A stretch of 49,838 bases of DNA from assembly GCA_945871445.1 (NCBI GenBank), contig CAMBWI010000010.1, forward strand, positions 1 through 49,838. The letters run 5' to 3'. Shown in pieces: positions 22,579 to 32,657 of this stretch; positions within the stretch are counted from its first letter, which is position 1, and each line of letters begins with the position of its first letter. The position numbers and the translations under genes were made by a program. The notes beneath the pieces were generated by a model. It had not been told where the DNA came from, did not search any database, and was given only the letters and a program-made list of their open reading frames with translations. Source of the DNA: Singulisphaera sp. GP187 (lineage in GTDB: Bacteria; Planctomycetota; Phycisphaerae; Phycisphaerales; SM1A02).

Positions 22579-24447
22579 ATGCGACTTATTTTCGTCCCAC
22601 TCTTTCTCGCCGTGACCTGTGTATTGGGTGTAGGTGCGTGCTCAAACATTGAAAAAGCCGACCCAACGCTAGCGCCAAAACGCGCCGCTCGACCCCCCAT
22701 CCCACTTGATGTGGATCCGATCATGCGCGGCACGGTTGCAAGCGAGACAATCGTCATGGGATATCAGCCGGTGGTCGTTCGAGGTTACGGATTTGTGGTC
22801 GGGTTAAAAGGAACAGGAAGTCGTACAGCTCCGGCTGAAGTTCGGCAATACATATTGCGCGAGATGATGCGCTATGGTGTGGGCGAGTTATCTGGAAATT
22901 CCCAGGTCCTCAATCCTGAAGCGCTCATTAATTCGGAAGATACTGCGATCGTCATCGTCGAAGCTTTGATTCCAGCGGGAGCTCCGCGAAACACGATGTT
23001 TGATGTTCGTGTCTATGCCGCACCTGGAACAAGCACAACAAGTCTCGAAGGTGGAACACTCTGGACGACGGAACTTCGGCCAGGAGTTTTGTTGGTTGGA
23101 AGCCGAGAAATTCGTTCGATGGCTGAAGCGAAAGGTCCAATCATTATCAATCCATTTTCTGATGACTCCAATCGAGCCCAAACGATGGTCAATCAATTGA
23201 GTGGACGAATTCTCAATGGTGGTAAATCGCTCAAACAACTTCCAATTAAGTTAGTGATGGCAACTCCGAGTCATTCGCGTGCTCGACTGATTGGAAGTGC
23301 GATTAACTCCAACTATCCCCGAGAACCTGGGCAGCGTGGAGAAACTGCCAATGGCGTCTCTGGCGAACTTATCACAATCGATGTGCCGCCATCGTGGCAC
23401 AAACGATCCGATGAATTTGTCGAATTACTTCGGCATACATCTGTAAATGTCGGCCCAATTGATGCGACAGCGATATCGATTGCGCGTGCGCTGACCAACA
23501 ATCCTGGTGCTGCAAATGCAGCAAGCCTTCGATGGCAAGCTTTGGGTCCAAAGAGCATTTCTGCAACTCGAACTTTGTACGACTATGCAGAAGAGCAACC
23601 ACGATTTGCTGCATTGCAAGCTGGAGCTCGTCTGAATGATGCTTTAGTTGTTCCGCAACTTCTCGCGATGGCTCAAAGTGGAAGTGCAGAATTACGCGTT
23701 CCGGCAATTCGATTGCTCCAAAGAATGAGCATCAATCCAGCGATTGATCTTGGACTCCGACCGTTGCTTGATGACAGCGATATCGATGTACGACTTGCTG
23801 TCTACGAAGTCTTGCGAGAACGCAAAGACCCGATTGTTCAAAGTCAAATGGTTGGGAAGAAGTTTCGAATTGATGTCGTGCCAAGCAAATTCCCAATGAT
23901 TTATATCAGCCAGTCTGGACAACCTGTGGTCACAATTTTCGACCAAGATATGAGCGTGAAAACACCTATGAATTTGCGCGCATGGGATGGCAATCTGTTA
24001 TTCAAAGCCGAAGAAGGCGAATTAAACTTCAGCGTTTTTTATAGGCGAATTTCTGGTAGCGAACCGATCGTCGATAAGGTGAGTGTGAAAGTCCCGGAAC
24101 TCGTTCGATTTTTAGGCCACACCTCCGATGCAGCCAATCCTGCTTCAGGAATGGGGATGACCTACAGCCAAACTATTGGTGCGATCTATGCTCTCTCTTC
24201 AAAAGGGTATTTGCCAGGATCCTTCAAGGTTGAACAAGATCGAATTATTGCTGCGATCGCCAAGGCGGGAGCCGAAGCCGAGCGTACGGACCGTCCAGAA
24301 TTCATCGAGGATGAAACAGTTGGATCGGATCAGCCTTCGGTTGCGAGTTCAAATGTTCCTGGGCTGACGCCAAAGCTTGGAAATGGAACAAGTTTTACAG
24401 AAAATAATGATCCAAGCGGTCCAAAAACAGATATCGTGCCTCGATAA
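22579..24447 (+). CDS. FlgI-like lipoprotein with HEAT-like repeats
   Basis: The 622-residue product starts at the ATG at 22579, which opens a lipoprotein signal sequence: basic start, hydrophobic core and lipobox GVGAC with Cys near residue 21. Residues about 60-330 resemble the flagellar P-ring protein FlgI (VVRGYGFVVGLKGTGSRTA, VEALIPAGAPRNTMFDVRV, SLEGGTLWTTEL). After about residue 345 comes a helical HEAT-like stretch (VPQLLAMAQSGSAELRVPAI, LLDDSDIDVRLAVYEVL). A final beta-rich part and a disordered tail follow. True FlgI is about 350-370 residues with a Sec signal and no lipid anchor, and no flagellar gene is near. The protein is probably an outer-membrane or periplasmic component derived from the P-ring fold; its function is unknown. 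Confidence 0.82.
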   Translation: MRLIFVPLFLAVTCVLGVGACSNIEKADPTLAPKRAARPPIPLDVDPIMRGTVASETIVMGYQPVVVRGYGFVVGLKGTGSRTAPAEVRQYILREMMRYGVGELSGNSQVLNPEALINSEDTAIVIVEALIPAGAPRNTMFDVRVYAAPGTSTTSLEGGTLWTTELRPGVLLVGSREIRSMAEAKGPIIINPFSDDSNRAQTMVNQLSGRILNGGKSLKQLPIKLVMATPSHSRARLIGSAINSNYPREPGQRGETANGVSGELITIDVPPSWHKRSDEFVELLRHTSVNVGPIDATAISIARALTNNPGAANAASLRWQALGPKSISATRTLYDYAEEQPRFAALQAGARLNDALVVPQLLAMAQSGSAELRVPAIRLLQRMSINPAIDLGLRPLLDDSDIDVRLAVYEVLRERKDPIVQSQMVGKKFRIDVVPSKFPMIYISQSGQPVVTIFDQDMSVKTPMNLRAWDGNLLFKAEEGELNFSVFYRRISGSEPIVDKVSVKVPELVRFLGHTSDAANPASGMGMTYSQTIGAIYALSSKGYLPGSFKVEQDRIIAAIAKAGAEAERTDRPEFIEDETVGSDQPSVASSNVPGLTPKLGNGTSFTENNDPSGPKTDIVPR

Positions 24448-24467
24448 CGTTATCGCCCGCTTCGGGC
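24442..24467. repeat. Palindrome and hairpin between the FlgI-like gene and smc
   Basis: A perfect 14-bp palindrome, CGATAACGTTATCG (24442-24455), contains the TAA stop codon of the FlgI-like gene. It runs straight into a second hairpin, GCCCG-CTT-CGGGC (24455-24467). No T-run follows. This may attenuate or end the upstream transcript before smc, or be a protein-binding site. Confidence 0.45.
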
Positions 24468-24516
24468 AAACCTTTCACGGAAGAAAGGTCGAGAAAAGTT
24501 GCGACTGGAGGTCGGA

Positions 24517-27500
24517 GTGCGTCTTTCCAAACTCATACTCAACGGTTTTAAGAGCTTCGCAGATCACACTGAATTTCGATTTGATGAACCCATCATCGGA
24601 ATCGTTGGCCCCAATGGTTGCGGCAAGAGCAACGTCGTCGATGCGATCAAATGGGTTTTGGGCGAACGCAGTGCGAAGAGTCTGCGCGGGAGCGCAATGG
24701 TGGATGTCATCTTTGCTGGAAGCGCAGTGCGCAAGCCAATGGGATGCGCTTCGGTATCACTTGTGTTTTCCAATCCAGTGCTTGCAGCACCAGTGAAAGT
24801 TCGTGAAAAATCTGCCGAAGAAACTGAATCCGTTTCTGAAGAATTTGAAAACGAGTCGACTGACGACAATGAAGAGACGGTCGTTCGTCGCGGACTTGTT
24901 CGACATCGTGCATTGCCTGTTGATTCTGACGAAGTCGATGTCACTCGAAAGTTGTATAGCGATGGTCGATCGGAGTATTTGATAAACGGCCGAAAGGTAC
25001 GACTGCGAGATATCAAAGAACTCTTTATGGATACAGGTATTGGAACGGATGCCTATTCAATAATTGAACAGGGAAAAGTTGCGGCATTGCTCGAAGCCAA
25101 TCCAGCAGAGCGTCGTGCAATTCTCGAAGAGGCAGCAGGTGTCGCGAAATTTCGTGCGCGAAAAGAAGAGGCTGCGCGCAAGTTGGAACTTGCAGAAAAG
25201 AACTTGGTGGTTCTGCGCGAGCAACTTTCGGGAGCTGAACGGCGATTGCGAATTGTGCGCGGGCAAGCGGAGAAAGCAAAGCGCTTCGTCGAACTTGACT
25301 CTCGTCGTCGTGCGCTTCGATCTGCGCTCACGCTCGATCACTACCACGAGCAAAGATCAAAGTTGACCGAGTGCGAACAAGCAGTCTTTGCCGCCGAAGC
25401 TGCGCGAGATGCTTTGACCCAAACGCTTGAAGATGCAGAAAACACAAAAAGAGTGCGGGAAACCGAGCGAGATTTGGTTATGCAGAATCAACAAGGTCTC
25501 GAACGAGATCGCTTTGAAGCCGCATCTGCAGTCAAGCAGGCGCAACAACGCATCGAATTCACAGAACAAGCCCTGCTCGAGACGCGCACTGCTCTCGAGC
25601 AAGATGCTTCTGCAATCGGCGCATTAGATGGGCGAGTCGCTCAACATGCGACTCAATTGGCCGATTTGATTCTGGCGGTTGATCTTGCGGCGAAGGCTGT
25701 TCTGGAAGCGGAAGAGCAAAATGCTGTCGCAGCAGAAGCGCGTGCACAATGCGCCGCCGATGCATCTGCTGCGCGTGACGCGGATTTGCGATGGCGTGAA
25801 GAACATATTGCTCTTGAACGCGAGAAGTCTCGATTGGCCGCACGACGACATGCTGCCGAAGAAAGGCTCGCGTCTATCGATGCGGAATCCGTGCGAGTCT
25901 CCGCTCGTTCGAATGAACAGGAGCGCGAGTTGCAGACTCATTTCGCTGCTCGTGATCTTGCGGCAACTCGTCGGTCAGAGGCTCAGGCTATTGCCGAGAA
26001 GATTCAGGCTGAAGTGGTCAATGAACTTCGAAATGTAGAGTCGTATGGTGAAGAAGGAGTCGCGATCAATGAAAGATTGATGACCTTGCGCGACGAACGA
26101 ACGCACGGCGAAAGCCGACGAGCGATTCTGGAAGAAATGGAATTGGCTCGAGAAGGTTTGGGCGGCGCTGTGCGAATTGTGCTTGGAGATCAGGGCAGAT
26201 TCCCTGGTATTCGGGGAGCTTTGGGCGATCTTGTTTCGACCGATCGTGTCAATGCTGTCGCAGTTGAAGCGGCTCTTGGAAATTGGTTGGAATGCTTGGT
26301 TGTCGATGGGGCTTTGGAATCCTCCCCGTTGTTGGCTCACGCATGTGAACTGGACGGCAGAGTGACATTCGCTCCAGCGACAATTGCAGACTCGCTCGAT
26401 GCAACATCCCGCAACTGTCCGAATGGCGCTCGACCACTTGGTTCGATCATTCGTGTCTCTGGTGGAGCGCAAGGAATTATCGATGCGCTTCTTTGCCGAA
26501 CGTGGTTAGTCAATGATCTTGCAACAGCTTTGCAACTCTCCACTGGCGACAAATCTGGTTCCCGTTTCGTCACGCTCTCTGGCGAGGTGATCGACCATTT
26601 GCAAACTGTGACAGTTGGGCGATTGCGTGGAGGCAGCGGAGGTTCGGTGATTCGTCGCGCGGAATTGACGGAACTGACTGCATCGAATGAAATTCTCGGC
26701 GAGCGTATTCGCGAAATCGAAGATGATGCATCGCGTGTCGCTGCTCTAGGGACTGCAGCGAAGGGTCGTCACGAGGAGCGTGATAGTGCACTTCAGGCAG
26801 CTCGACGAACTGCCATCGAATGCGAATTCCAATCTGAACGAACCGAGCAACTCATAACACGAATCGAACGCGATCAAGTCGCTGTCCGCTTTGAAGTCGC
26901 TGAGATTGCTCGGCGTGCGCAAGCCGCTCAGCAGGAACAAGCATCGATTATCGAACGTCTGGCAATTGCTGATGGAACCCTCTCCGAAGCAGATGCCAAT
27001 GCGACAACAGCTCGCGAGCAAGCTCTGCAACGACAGAACATTTTGGATCAAGCTCAAGAAACACTTTCTGCAGCGCGTCTGCTGCTTGGAGAGACGACCA
27101 GCCGCACACAAGTTGCCCGCCGCGAACAAATTCTTATCGAAACAGCATTGCAGGAATCTCGTCGGCAGCGTGTCACTGCAGAAGACCAGTTGCGCCGTCG
27201 CGAGGCTCATATCGAAACCCTCGAAGAATCGATTTCAGAATCCCGCTCGGTGACACAACGCGCTCAGCAGAAGCACGATGCGATTGCAGTTCGACTCGCT
27301 GACTTAGCTCAATCACTTTCAATGGCTGTTGTTGCAAATGATGCAGCAGGTGAAGTGCTTCGAACTCTGCGCGAATCGGCAACTGATACTGAAAGACAAT
27401 GGAGCGAATCCGAATTGGCTCGCCGCGAATGCTCGATGCGTCTTGAAACTCTTACAACGCAAGCACGCGAAGATCTTGGGCTCGAACTCGAAACGCTTTG

Positions 27501-28329
27501 GACAGCACATCTTCAAGAAAGAGAATCTGGAGCATTTGTGTTGACCGATCGGTCAGTCGCTTCCCTGGAAGCCGATCAACTTCGCGATGAAATTCGCTCC
27601 CTTGGAAATGTAAATCTTGATGCGATGACCGAATTGACCGAGTTGGAAAACCGAACCCAAGAACTTGCAAATCAGTTGACGGATATTGATTCTGCGAAGG
27701 GACATTTGGAGCGTTTGGTTGTTGAACTTGATGCGACAAGTCGAGTTCAGTTTGAAGAAACATTCAATATGGTCCGCGAGAATTTTGGTGGAACAAACGG
27801 AATGTTCCGACGGTTGTTCGGTGGCGGAAGCGCTGATATGTATTTGATCCCGATGGAAGATGGAACGATCGATTGGCTCGCTTCTGGCATCGAAATTCGC
27901 GCAAAGCCGCCTGGAAAAGAACCGCGAATCATCACGCAGCTTTCGGGTGGCGAGAAGTCCATGACGACAGTTGCATTGTTGTTGGCAATCTTCAAGAGCA
28001 AACCAGCCCCCTTCTGCATTCTGGACGAAGTTGATGCCGCGCTCGACGAATCAAATGTCGTGCGATTCTGCAATTCACTCAGTGGTTTCCTTGATCAAAG
28101 TCACTTCATTGTGATTACACATCACAAGCGAACAATGCAGGCTTGCCACAGGTTGCATGGTGTGACTATGCCTCAGCGTGGTGTTTCCAAGCGCGTGACG
28201 GTTCGCTTTGAACAAGTCGGTGTGGGTGGCCGGATTGCAGAATCGGCGATTGCAACAGAAGAAACCGAAAGCGAAGTAAACGCCACATTGCTTGCCAATT
28301 CGGGCGAATCCGCAGTAAAAAATAATTGA
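24517..28329 (+). CDS. smc: SMC chromosome-partition ATPase
   Basis: SMC forms the core of condensin with ScpA/ScpB and compacts and segregates the chromosome. The N-terminal head has [12 protein letters not shown] and Walker [15 protein letters not shown]. Two very long coiled coils (about 175-510 and 680-1010) flank the hinge (about 530-670; [12 protein letters not shown]). The C-terminal head has the signature [16 protein letters not shown] and Walker [16 protein letters not shown]. The length is 1270 residues, slightly long because of an acidic insert in the N-terminal head (about residues 95-125). GTG at 24517 was chosen: GGAGG lies five bases upstream, and the N-terminus then matches the family ([14 protein letters not shown]). 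A TTG at 24499 would add six residues. scpA and scpB are not in the window. Confidence 0.97.
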   Translation: MRLSKLILNGFKSFADHTEFRFDEPIIGIVGPNGCGKSNVVDAIKWVLGERSAKSLRGSAMVDVIFAGSAVRKPMGCASVSLVFSNPVLAAPVKVREKSAEETESVSEEFENESTDDNEETVVRRGLVRHRALPVDSDEVDVTRKLYSDGRSEYLINGRKVRLRDIKELFMDTGIGTDAYSIIEQGKVAALLEANPAERRAILEEAAGVAKFRARKEEAARKLELAEKNLVVLREQLSGAERRLRIVRGQAEKAKRFVELDSRRRALRSALTLDHYHEQRSKLTECEQAVFAAEAARDALTQTLEDAENTKRVRETERDLVMQNQQGLERDRFEAASAVKQAQQRIEFTEQALLETRTALEQDASAIGALDGRVAQHATQLADLILAVDLAAKAVLEAEEQNAVAAEARAQCAADASAARDADLRWREEHIALEREKSRLAARRHAAEERLASIDAESVRVSARSNEQERELQTHFAARDLAATRRSEAQAIAEKIQAEVVNELRNVESYGEEGVAINERLMTLRDERTHGESRRAILEEMELAREGLGGAVRIVLGDQGRFPGIRGALGDLVSTDRVNAVAVEAALGNWLECLVVDGALESSPLLAHACELDGRVTFAPATIADSLDATSRNCPNGARPLGSIIRVSGGAQGIIDALLCRTWLVNDLATALQLSTGDKSGSRFVTLSGEVIDHLQTVTVGRLRGGSGGSVIRRAELTELTASNEILGERIREIEDDASRVAALGTAAKGRHEERDSALQAARRTAIECEFQSERTEQLITRIERDQVAVRFEVAEIARRAQAAQQEQASIIERLAIADGTLSEADANATTAREQALQRQNILDQAQETLSAARLLLGETTSRTQVARREQILIETALQESRRQRVTAEDQLRRREAHIETLEESISESRSVTQRAQQKHDAIAVRLADLAQSLSMAVVANDAAGEVLRTLRESATDTERQWSESELARRECSMRLETLTTQAREDLGLELETLWTAHLQERESGAFVLTDRSVASLEADQLRDEIRSLGNVNLDAMTELTELENRTQELANQLTDIDSAKGHLERLVVELDATSRVQFEETFNMVRENFGGTNGMFRRLFGGGSADMYLIPMEDGTIDWLASGIEIRAKPPGKEPRIITQLSGGEKSMTTVALLLAIFKSKPAPFCILDEVDAALDESNVVRFCNSLSGFLDQSHFIVITHHKRTMQACHRLHGVTMPQRGVSKRVTVRFEQVGVGGRIAESAIATEETESEVNATLLANSGESAVKNN

Positions 28330-28348
28330 CCAATTCTTCGAAGGGAGT

Positions 28349-28915
28349 ATGAAAATTTCTCCAAGTATCTCTCCAGCGTTGCATTCCAAGATGTGGTGGG
28401 TTCTATGGATCAATGGAATTCTTCTGATTCTTGGAGGAGTGGTCTTGGTCACCGTTCCATTGCTGGCGGCATTCGCATGGCTGTACATCTTTGGAATCAT
28501 GCTTGCTCTTGCTGGCGTGTTTGGATTATTCGGAGCGTTCTTTGGGCTCTCGCACGGAATTCGCAGCGTGACAGCATTTGTAGGTCCAATTTTGGCAATG
28601 ATCCTTGGAGTTCTCTTCGTGGATGCCCCTCAACAGTCGGCAATGACCATCACCGAATTTGCTGGTGCACTGGCAATCTTCGGTGGCGCGGCACTAATCG
28701 CAACCGCCTTTGGTCTTCGTGGTCACGATGGTTGGATTGGGGTGTTGGGCAATGGAGTCTTGACGACAATCGCAGGAATTCTGATTGTCATGTGGCCCGA
28801 TGCCGCCCTTTTCGTCTTTGCGATTTTCTTTGGAGTCCAGTTGATCTTCAGCGGATTTCGTATGTGCGCTATTGGATCGCGCATTCGACGATTTTCAACT
28901 TCGCATCATTCCTGA
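28349..28915 (+). CDS. HdeD-like (DUF308) membrane protein
   Basis: The 188-residue integral membrane protein has six predicted helices in three pairs: WVLWINGILLILGGVVLVT, AWLYIFGIMLALAGVFGLF, VTAFVGPILAMILGVLFVD, FAGALAIFGGAALIATAFG, LGNGVLTTIAGILIVMW and AALFVFAIFFGVQLIFSGF. Paired-helix repeats with 'GILLILGG'-type glycine motifs are typical of the HdeD/DUF308 family. E. coli HdeD is linked to acid resistance, but most relatives are uncharacterised. GGGAG lies six bases before the ATG. It starts 19 bp after smc and overlaps the convergent asparaginase-like gene by 21 bp at the 3' ends. Confidence 0.85.
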   Translation: MKISPSISPALHSKMWWVLWINGILLILGGVVLVTVPLLAAFAWLYIFGIMLALAGVFGLFGAFFGLSHGIRSVTAFVGPILAMILGVLFVDAPQQSAMTITEFAGALAIFGGAALIATAFGLRGHDGWIGVLGNGVLTTIAGILIVMWPDAALFVFAIFFGVQLIFSGFRMCAIGSRIRRFSTSHHS

Positions 28916-29452
28916 TTTATCGGCAGTTGAATCTTGCGCTGAAATCTTGTCGAATGTTCCATTGGTCAAGTCCTTTGTGACACCAGGAAAAGCCAAGACT
29001 TTATTGTGCATGACGGCAAAGACTCCCGCGGGCAGAATCTGCACAGCAACAAGCGATTCTGTCAAATTCTGAACAGCATCCGTGCGGCGCATTTCATAAG
29101 GTCGCATTGCACCAGTCAATACAACGGACTTTCGAGGCGCATTTGGTTGCGACCATTGTTTCCAAATCACTTCGCCAGTCACTGCGAGCCGATCAGTTCC
29201 ATGGACGATCACAATGCCGTCATACTCTTGCGCTCCTTGAAATGCGGCATCGGCAATATCTTGATGATCCTGAGCGGTCATTTCTAAACTGTCCTTATTC
29301 ATCAATGCTTGGCGCGTGATTATGACTCCTCGAAGATCAAGCGATCCAATCATTACATCAAGAACGCTGAGATGATTCGTCAGCACACCTGCCAATTCGT
29401 CATAGGTTTTTTCAATCGTTCCGCCAGTTGATATGAGCAGTAATCGAAACAT
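28895..29452 (-). CDS. Short L-asparaginase-domain protein (N-terminal domain only)
   Basis: The 185-residue product matches the N-terminal domain of type I/II L-asparaginases: LLISTGGTIEKTYDE with the nucleophile-Thr motif near residue 10, and IVIVHGTDRLAVTGE near residue 83 with the Thr-Asp pair. VVLTGAMRPYEMRRTDAVQN also fits. Full asparaginases are about 320-350 residues and need the C-terminal domain to complete the active site, so activity is uncertain. Stand-alone asparaginase N-domain proteins are known in other bacteria, and the rest of the domain is not found nearby in another frame. I therefore treat it as a real short gene. It starts 9 bp after the YyaL-type gene, and TAGTCT six bases before the ATG includes that gene's stop codon. 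Confidence 0.82.
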   Translation of the reverse strand: MFRLLLISTGGTIEKTYDELAGVLTNHLSVLDVMIGSLDLRGVIITRQALMNKDSLEMTAQDHQDIADAAFQGAQEYDGIVIVHGTDRLAVTGEVIWKQWSQPNAPRKSVVLTGAMRPYEMRRTDAVQNLTESLVAVQILPAGVFAVMHNKVLAFPGVTKDLTNGTFDKISAQDSTADKSGMMRS

Positions 29453-29458
29453 CGTCGA

Positions 29459-29464
29459 AGACTA
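29459..29464 (-). promoter_or_regulatory. -10-like TAGTCT placed for a leaderless asparaginase-like mRNA
   Basis: On the minus strand TAGTCT is followed by six bases and the ATG at 29452. Its first three bases are the stop codon of the preceding gene, so a separate transcript and read-through from upstream are both possible. Confidence 0.35.
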
Positions 29465-31735
29465 ATCGCCTTTCGTGAAGTTGGCTTCGAATTTTGCCTG
29501 CAATTTTACGGATTGTGGAGCTGCGCAAACTCCATTTCTGCAAATACTCACGGTCACGAGAAGCGTGACGTCACGAGCGGCTGCAATATTTCTGTGTCGC
29601 ACTGGTATTCGAAACAAGCCTGTGAGATATTTCGCCCCATCGTGCGTTAAGGTCGGTGTTGGATATGTCGCATCAATATCAATTCCACTTGGCGCAAGGA
29701 CACGTACTCCAAGTCCACGCGGACTTCCATCGTTCGCAAGAACTTCCGCACTAGCCTCGGCCACAATTTCGACAGCTCCATTTTGCCAGCGGATTTCAAG
29801 ACCTTCAATTCTGTTCCCTTTCGAGGGCATCGATGTGGATGACACGACGAGTGCTCCGGCTGTAAATGCTTCTGGAACAATTGTTTGCGCAAGTGGCAAC
29901 AGCGAGAGAGTGTTTGCCATTGAAAGCGGTTGCTCGGTCAAATTGGTCGCAAGCGACTGCAAGGAAAATGAGAGGTCGCTGCGAAGTGAACGATCGGCAC
30001 CAGCTTGGATGAGTGCGGTCATCAAACGCAAGATAGAAGAAGTACCGCATGGCACCGCACCATCATTGCAACTCCGAGGGCGCACAAACAACATCGAGTC
30101 TCCTGCGCGCACATCACTCCACCTTCCATAAGTGCTATCAAAGAATGTTTCCCGGGCATTCGAATAGAGTTCCCCTGCGCGTTCAAGCCATGTTGGTTGT
30201 TTGGAATTGCGCCAGATGCTCATGCAAGCGTTGGCGATACCTGCGATGTCTTCGAGTGTTGCAGGTATAGAAGCACGAGAACTGCGCCAACATCGCATCC
30301 ATCCATCAGCCGTTCGCAAATTGTCGAAAATCCAATTTGCGGCTTCTTCTGCCCGAACTTTCCATTCTTCATTCTCCAGCCAGCGACCAGACTCTGCAAA
30401 GCCTTCGATCATCAAACCATTCCATCCAAGCAACACTTTGTCATCACGAAATGGTTGCGGCCACGTCATTCGATTTTGATGGAGAATGTCAAATGCGCGT
30501 TGGACTGTTTCATTGAGCGCATCAGCAGGATCACGCATTTGAAGTACCCAAGTTGGTGGATCATTTGGGTGATGCGGATCTCGAAAGTTCGCTGCGCCAT
30601 CCATTCGTGTGACTTCGAGTAAAAGTTCTTGATCTAAAGCAGTTATCCCAGCATTTTGCAGGACTGTGCGCGTGCGTTCTGGAGTCCATGCGTGACCTGT
30701 TCCTTCTTTGCCGTCAACATCTGCGTCAAGAGCGCAATAAAAACCACCATGAGGAAGTGCAAGTTCGCGATCGACAAATTGCAGAGTTCTTTCGCAGATC
30801 TGCCGCAGAAACGGATCGTGTTTTTTCGCAGCGACTTGCGCATACAAAGGCGCAAGCAACGCATTGTCATAGAGCATTTTTTCAAAGTGAGGAATCATCC
30901 ATGCTTCGTCGACGGAATATCTGTGAAAACCTCCTGCAACTTGATCGAAGACTCCACCGCATGCCATCTTGGTCAAAGACGATCGAACGACTTGTTCACC
31001 TTGATCTCCTCCTGCAGCCAAGAGAAGCGAGAAATACGATGGCTGAGGAAACTTTGGCGCAGAACCAAATCCACCATGTTCGCGATCTTCAATTTGCAAT
31101 AATTGCAACGCGGCGCGTGCAGCAATTGTCGCAGAGACCTTTCCATGCGGATGATCAGATGCAAGCGTGGATTTCACTGCATCTGCAATGCGCTGAGATT
31201 GTTCGATCATCACAGTTTCACGCGTGGACCACGAATTCGAAATCGAATCAAGAAGTTGTTGAAAACTTGGTCGCCCCCACGCAGGTTGCGGCGGGTAATA
31301 CGTTCCAACAAAGAAAGGCCTTCCCTTCGATGGTTCCAAGAATGCAGAAAGTGGCCATCCTCCACTCGCTCGTCCTTCTGTTGCTTGCGTATAAATCTGA
31401 CACGCCTGCATATAAATGACATCGACATCGGGTCGTTGCTCTCGGTCGATTTTGATGCAAACGAATGACGCATTCAATTGTGCCGCCCTCTCGGCATTTT
31501 CAAAGCTTTCGTGTTCCATGACATGACACCAATGGCACGTCGCGTAACCAATCGAGAGAAAAATCGGGACATTTCTTTTGCGTGCGACTTCGAAAGCCTC
31601 TGGACACCATGGCCACCACTCGACAGGGTTTCCAGCGTGCTGAAGAAGGTATGGACTGTCCTCCTTCTCGAGTCGATATCCGCCACTCTGGACCTGCGAC
31701 CCACTCAACAGAAGAAATTCCCATTGTTTGAACAA
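29462..31735 (-). CDS. YyaL/SSP411-type thioredoxin-domain protein (DUF255)
   Basis: This 757-residue protein has an N-terminal thioredoxin-like domain (about 20-175). It opens with [17 protein letters not shown] and contains the Cys-x-x-Cys site in [21 protein letters not shown] large alpha/alpha-barrel domain similar to glycoside-processing enzymes follows ([52 protein letters not shown]). The family is conserved from bacteria to man (spermatogenesis-associated protein 20), but its biochemical role is unsettled. The start is uncertain: the frame opens with TTG at 31735, and another TTG lies at 31708; no ATG precedes the domain. It is divergent from a membrane-protein gene with overlapping start regions. 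Confidence 0.9.
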   Translation of the reverse strand: MFKQWEFLLLSGSQVQSGGYRLEKEDSPYLLQHAGNPVEWWPWCPEAFEVARKRNVPIFLSIGYATCHWCHVMEHESFENAERAAQLNASFVCIKIDREQRPDVDVIYMQACQIYTQATEGRASGGWPLSAFLEPSKGRPFFVGTYYPPQPAWGRPSFQQLLDSISNSWSTRETVMIEQSQRIADAVKSTLASDHPHGKVSATIAARAALQLLQIEDREHGGFGSAPKFPQPSYFSLLLAAGGDQGEQVVRSSLTKMACGGVFDQVAGGFHRYSVDEAWMIPHFEKMLYDNALLAPLYAQVAAKKHDPFLRQICERTLQFVDRELALPHGGFYCALDADVDGKEGTGHAWTPERTRTVLQNAGITALDQELLLEVTRMDGAANFRDPHHPNDPPTWVLQMRDPADALNETVQRAFDILHQNRMTWPQPFRDDKVLLGWNGLMIEGFAESGRWLENEEWKVRAEEAANWIFDNLRTADGWMRCWRSSRASIPATLEDIAGIANACMSIWRNSKQPTWLERAGELYSNARETFFDSTYGRWSDVRAGDSMLFVRPRSCNDGAVPCGTSSILRLMTALIQAGADRSLRSDLSFSLQSLATNLTEQPLSMANTLSLLPLAQTIVPEAFTAGALVVSSTSMPSKGNRIEGLEIRWQNGAVEIVAEASAEVLANDGSPRGLGVRVLAPSGIDIDATYPTPTLTHDGAKYLTGLFRIPVRHRNIAAARDVTLLVTVSICRNGVCAAPQSVKLQAKFEANFTKGD

Positions 31736-31760
31736 TGATCAACAAAGAGGAAGTGGCACA

Positions 31761-32603
31761 TTGACCGATACTGTAACGACGATGACCACGCTCATTCTTG
31801 CTCTCTTTGCTGCGCTGGGTTTTTTCCTGCTCATTGCGGGCGTGCGACTTGTCGGTCTCATTGCGGCATTTACTGGCGGAGTTCTTGGATGGTGCCTTGG
31901 TGGATTCATCCACGATTCGTTTGTTCCCGAGTGGTCCCCCGCAATCTGTGCGGCGACGGCCAGCGTGGGATGCGCGGCGCTGGCAGCACTCTTTGTGCGC
32001 CCTGCAGTGGCTGTTGGATTTGCTGCAGCTGGAACGATCATTGGATTGCTTTTTGCTGGATTGCTCGTCGAACGTGGAATCGCTCCGACTGCTCCGTTGC
32101 CTTCTGCAAATTCTTCAGCGAGCGCGAGTCCAGAAGCGACTCCTTCTGCCTCTGTTCGAGCTGCACGAAGTGGATTGACCGATTCGATTCTTTCGATTAT
32201 CGGCGAGACGCAGAATCAATCTGATGAAGTGAAAAAGGCTGGAAACATTGCGCGACTTGCAGGTGCGGGCGGGAGAATCGCAACACAAATCAAGAGTCGA
32301 TGGGATCTTGTTCCTTCAGCAACACAAACTTTTCTTGTCGCAGTCACTGCTGGCGGAGCGGTGATGGGCTTTGGCTTGGGAATTTTCTTCGCACGCTGGG
32401 CGCTTGCTGGAGCAGCGTCGACACTTGGATCGCTGCTCTTTCTGGGATGCGGTATGCCTTTGCTCGAAACGATCGTGCCATCATTTCGCTGTCCAGAATC
32501 TCCCGCTGCGTGGCTCTTTCTTGGAGCTGCGACGACCCTCGCCGGCTGGGCGTTTCAGATGCGAAGAGTGCAGGCACAAAAAGAAGCGCCATCGCCCGCA
32601 TAA
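31761..32603 (+). CDS. Polytopic membrane protein of unknown function
   Basis: The product is about 280 residues, with three or four helices in the first 100 residues (LILALFAALGFFLLIAGVRL, AFTGGVLGWCLGGFIHD, AATASVGCAALAALFV, GFAAAGTIIGLLFAGLLVE). A Ser/Ala/Pro-rich hydrophilic loop (about 105-180) follows. Three more helices come near the C-terminus, rich in small residues and Gly (AGGAVMGFGLGIFFARWALA). The pattern resembles TMEM198/DUF4203-like proteins, but I would not assign it firmly. TTG 31761 was taken as start because GAGGAAG lies seven bases upstream; ATG 31782 is the alternative. It lies 54 bp before lysA on the same strand. Confidence 0.72.
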   Translation: MTDTVTTMTTLILALFAALGFFLLIAGVRLVGLIAAFTGGVLGWCLGGFIHDSFVPEWSPAICAATASVGCAALAALFVRPAVAVGFAAAGTIIGLLFAGLLVERGIAPTAPLPSANSSASASPEATPSASVRAARSGLTDSILSIIGETQNQSDEVKKAGNIARLAGAGGRIATQIKSRWDLVPSATQTFLVAVTAGGAVMGFGLGIFFARWALAGAASTLGSLLFLGCGMPLLETIVPSFRCPESPAAWLFLGAATTLAGWAFQMRRVQAQKEAPSPA

Positions 32604-32657
32604 GAAGCGCCACGACTATCCTTCGAAGCGAACGAGTGCATTGCACCAACAAACACT

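Noticed and set aside
28895-29452. Pseudogene of a full-length asparaginase
   Set aside because: No remnant of the C-terminal domain lies downstream in any frame (the HdeD-like gene is there on the other strand), and the remaining domain is intact.
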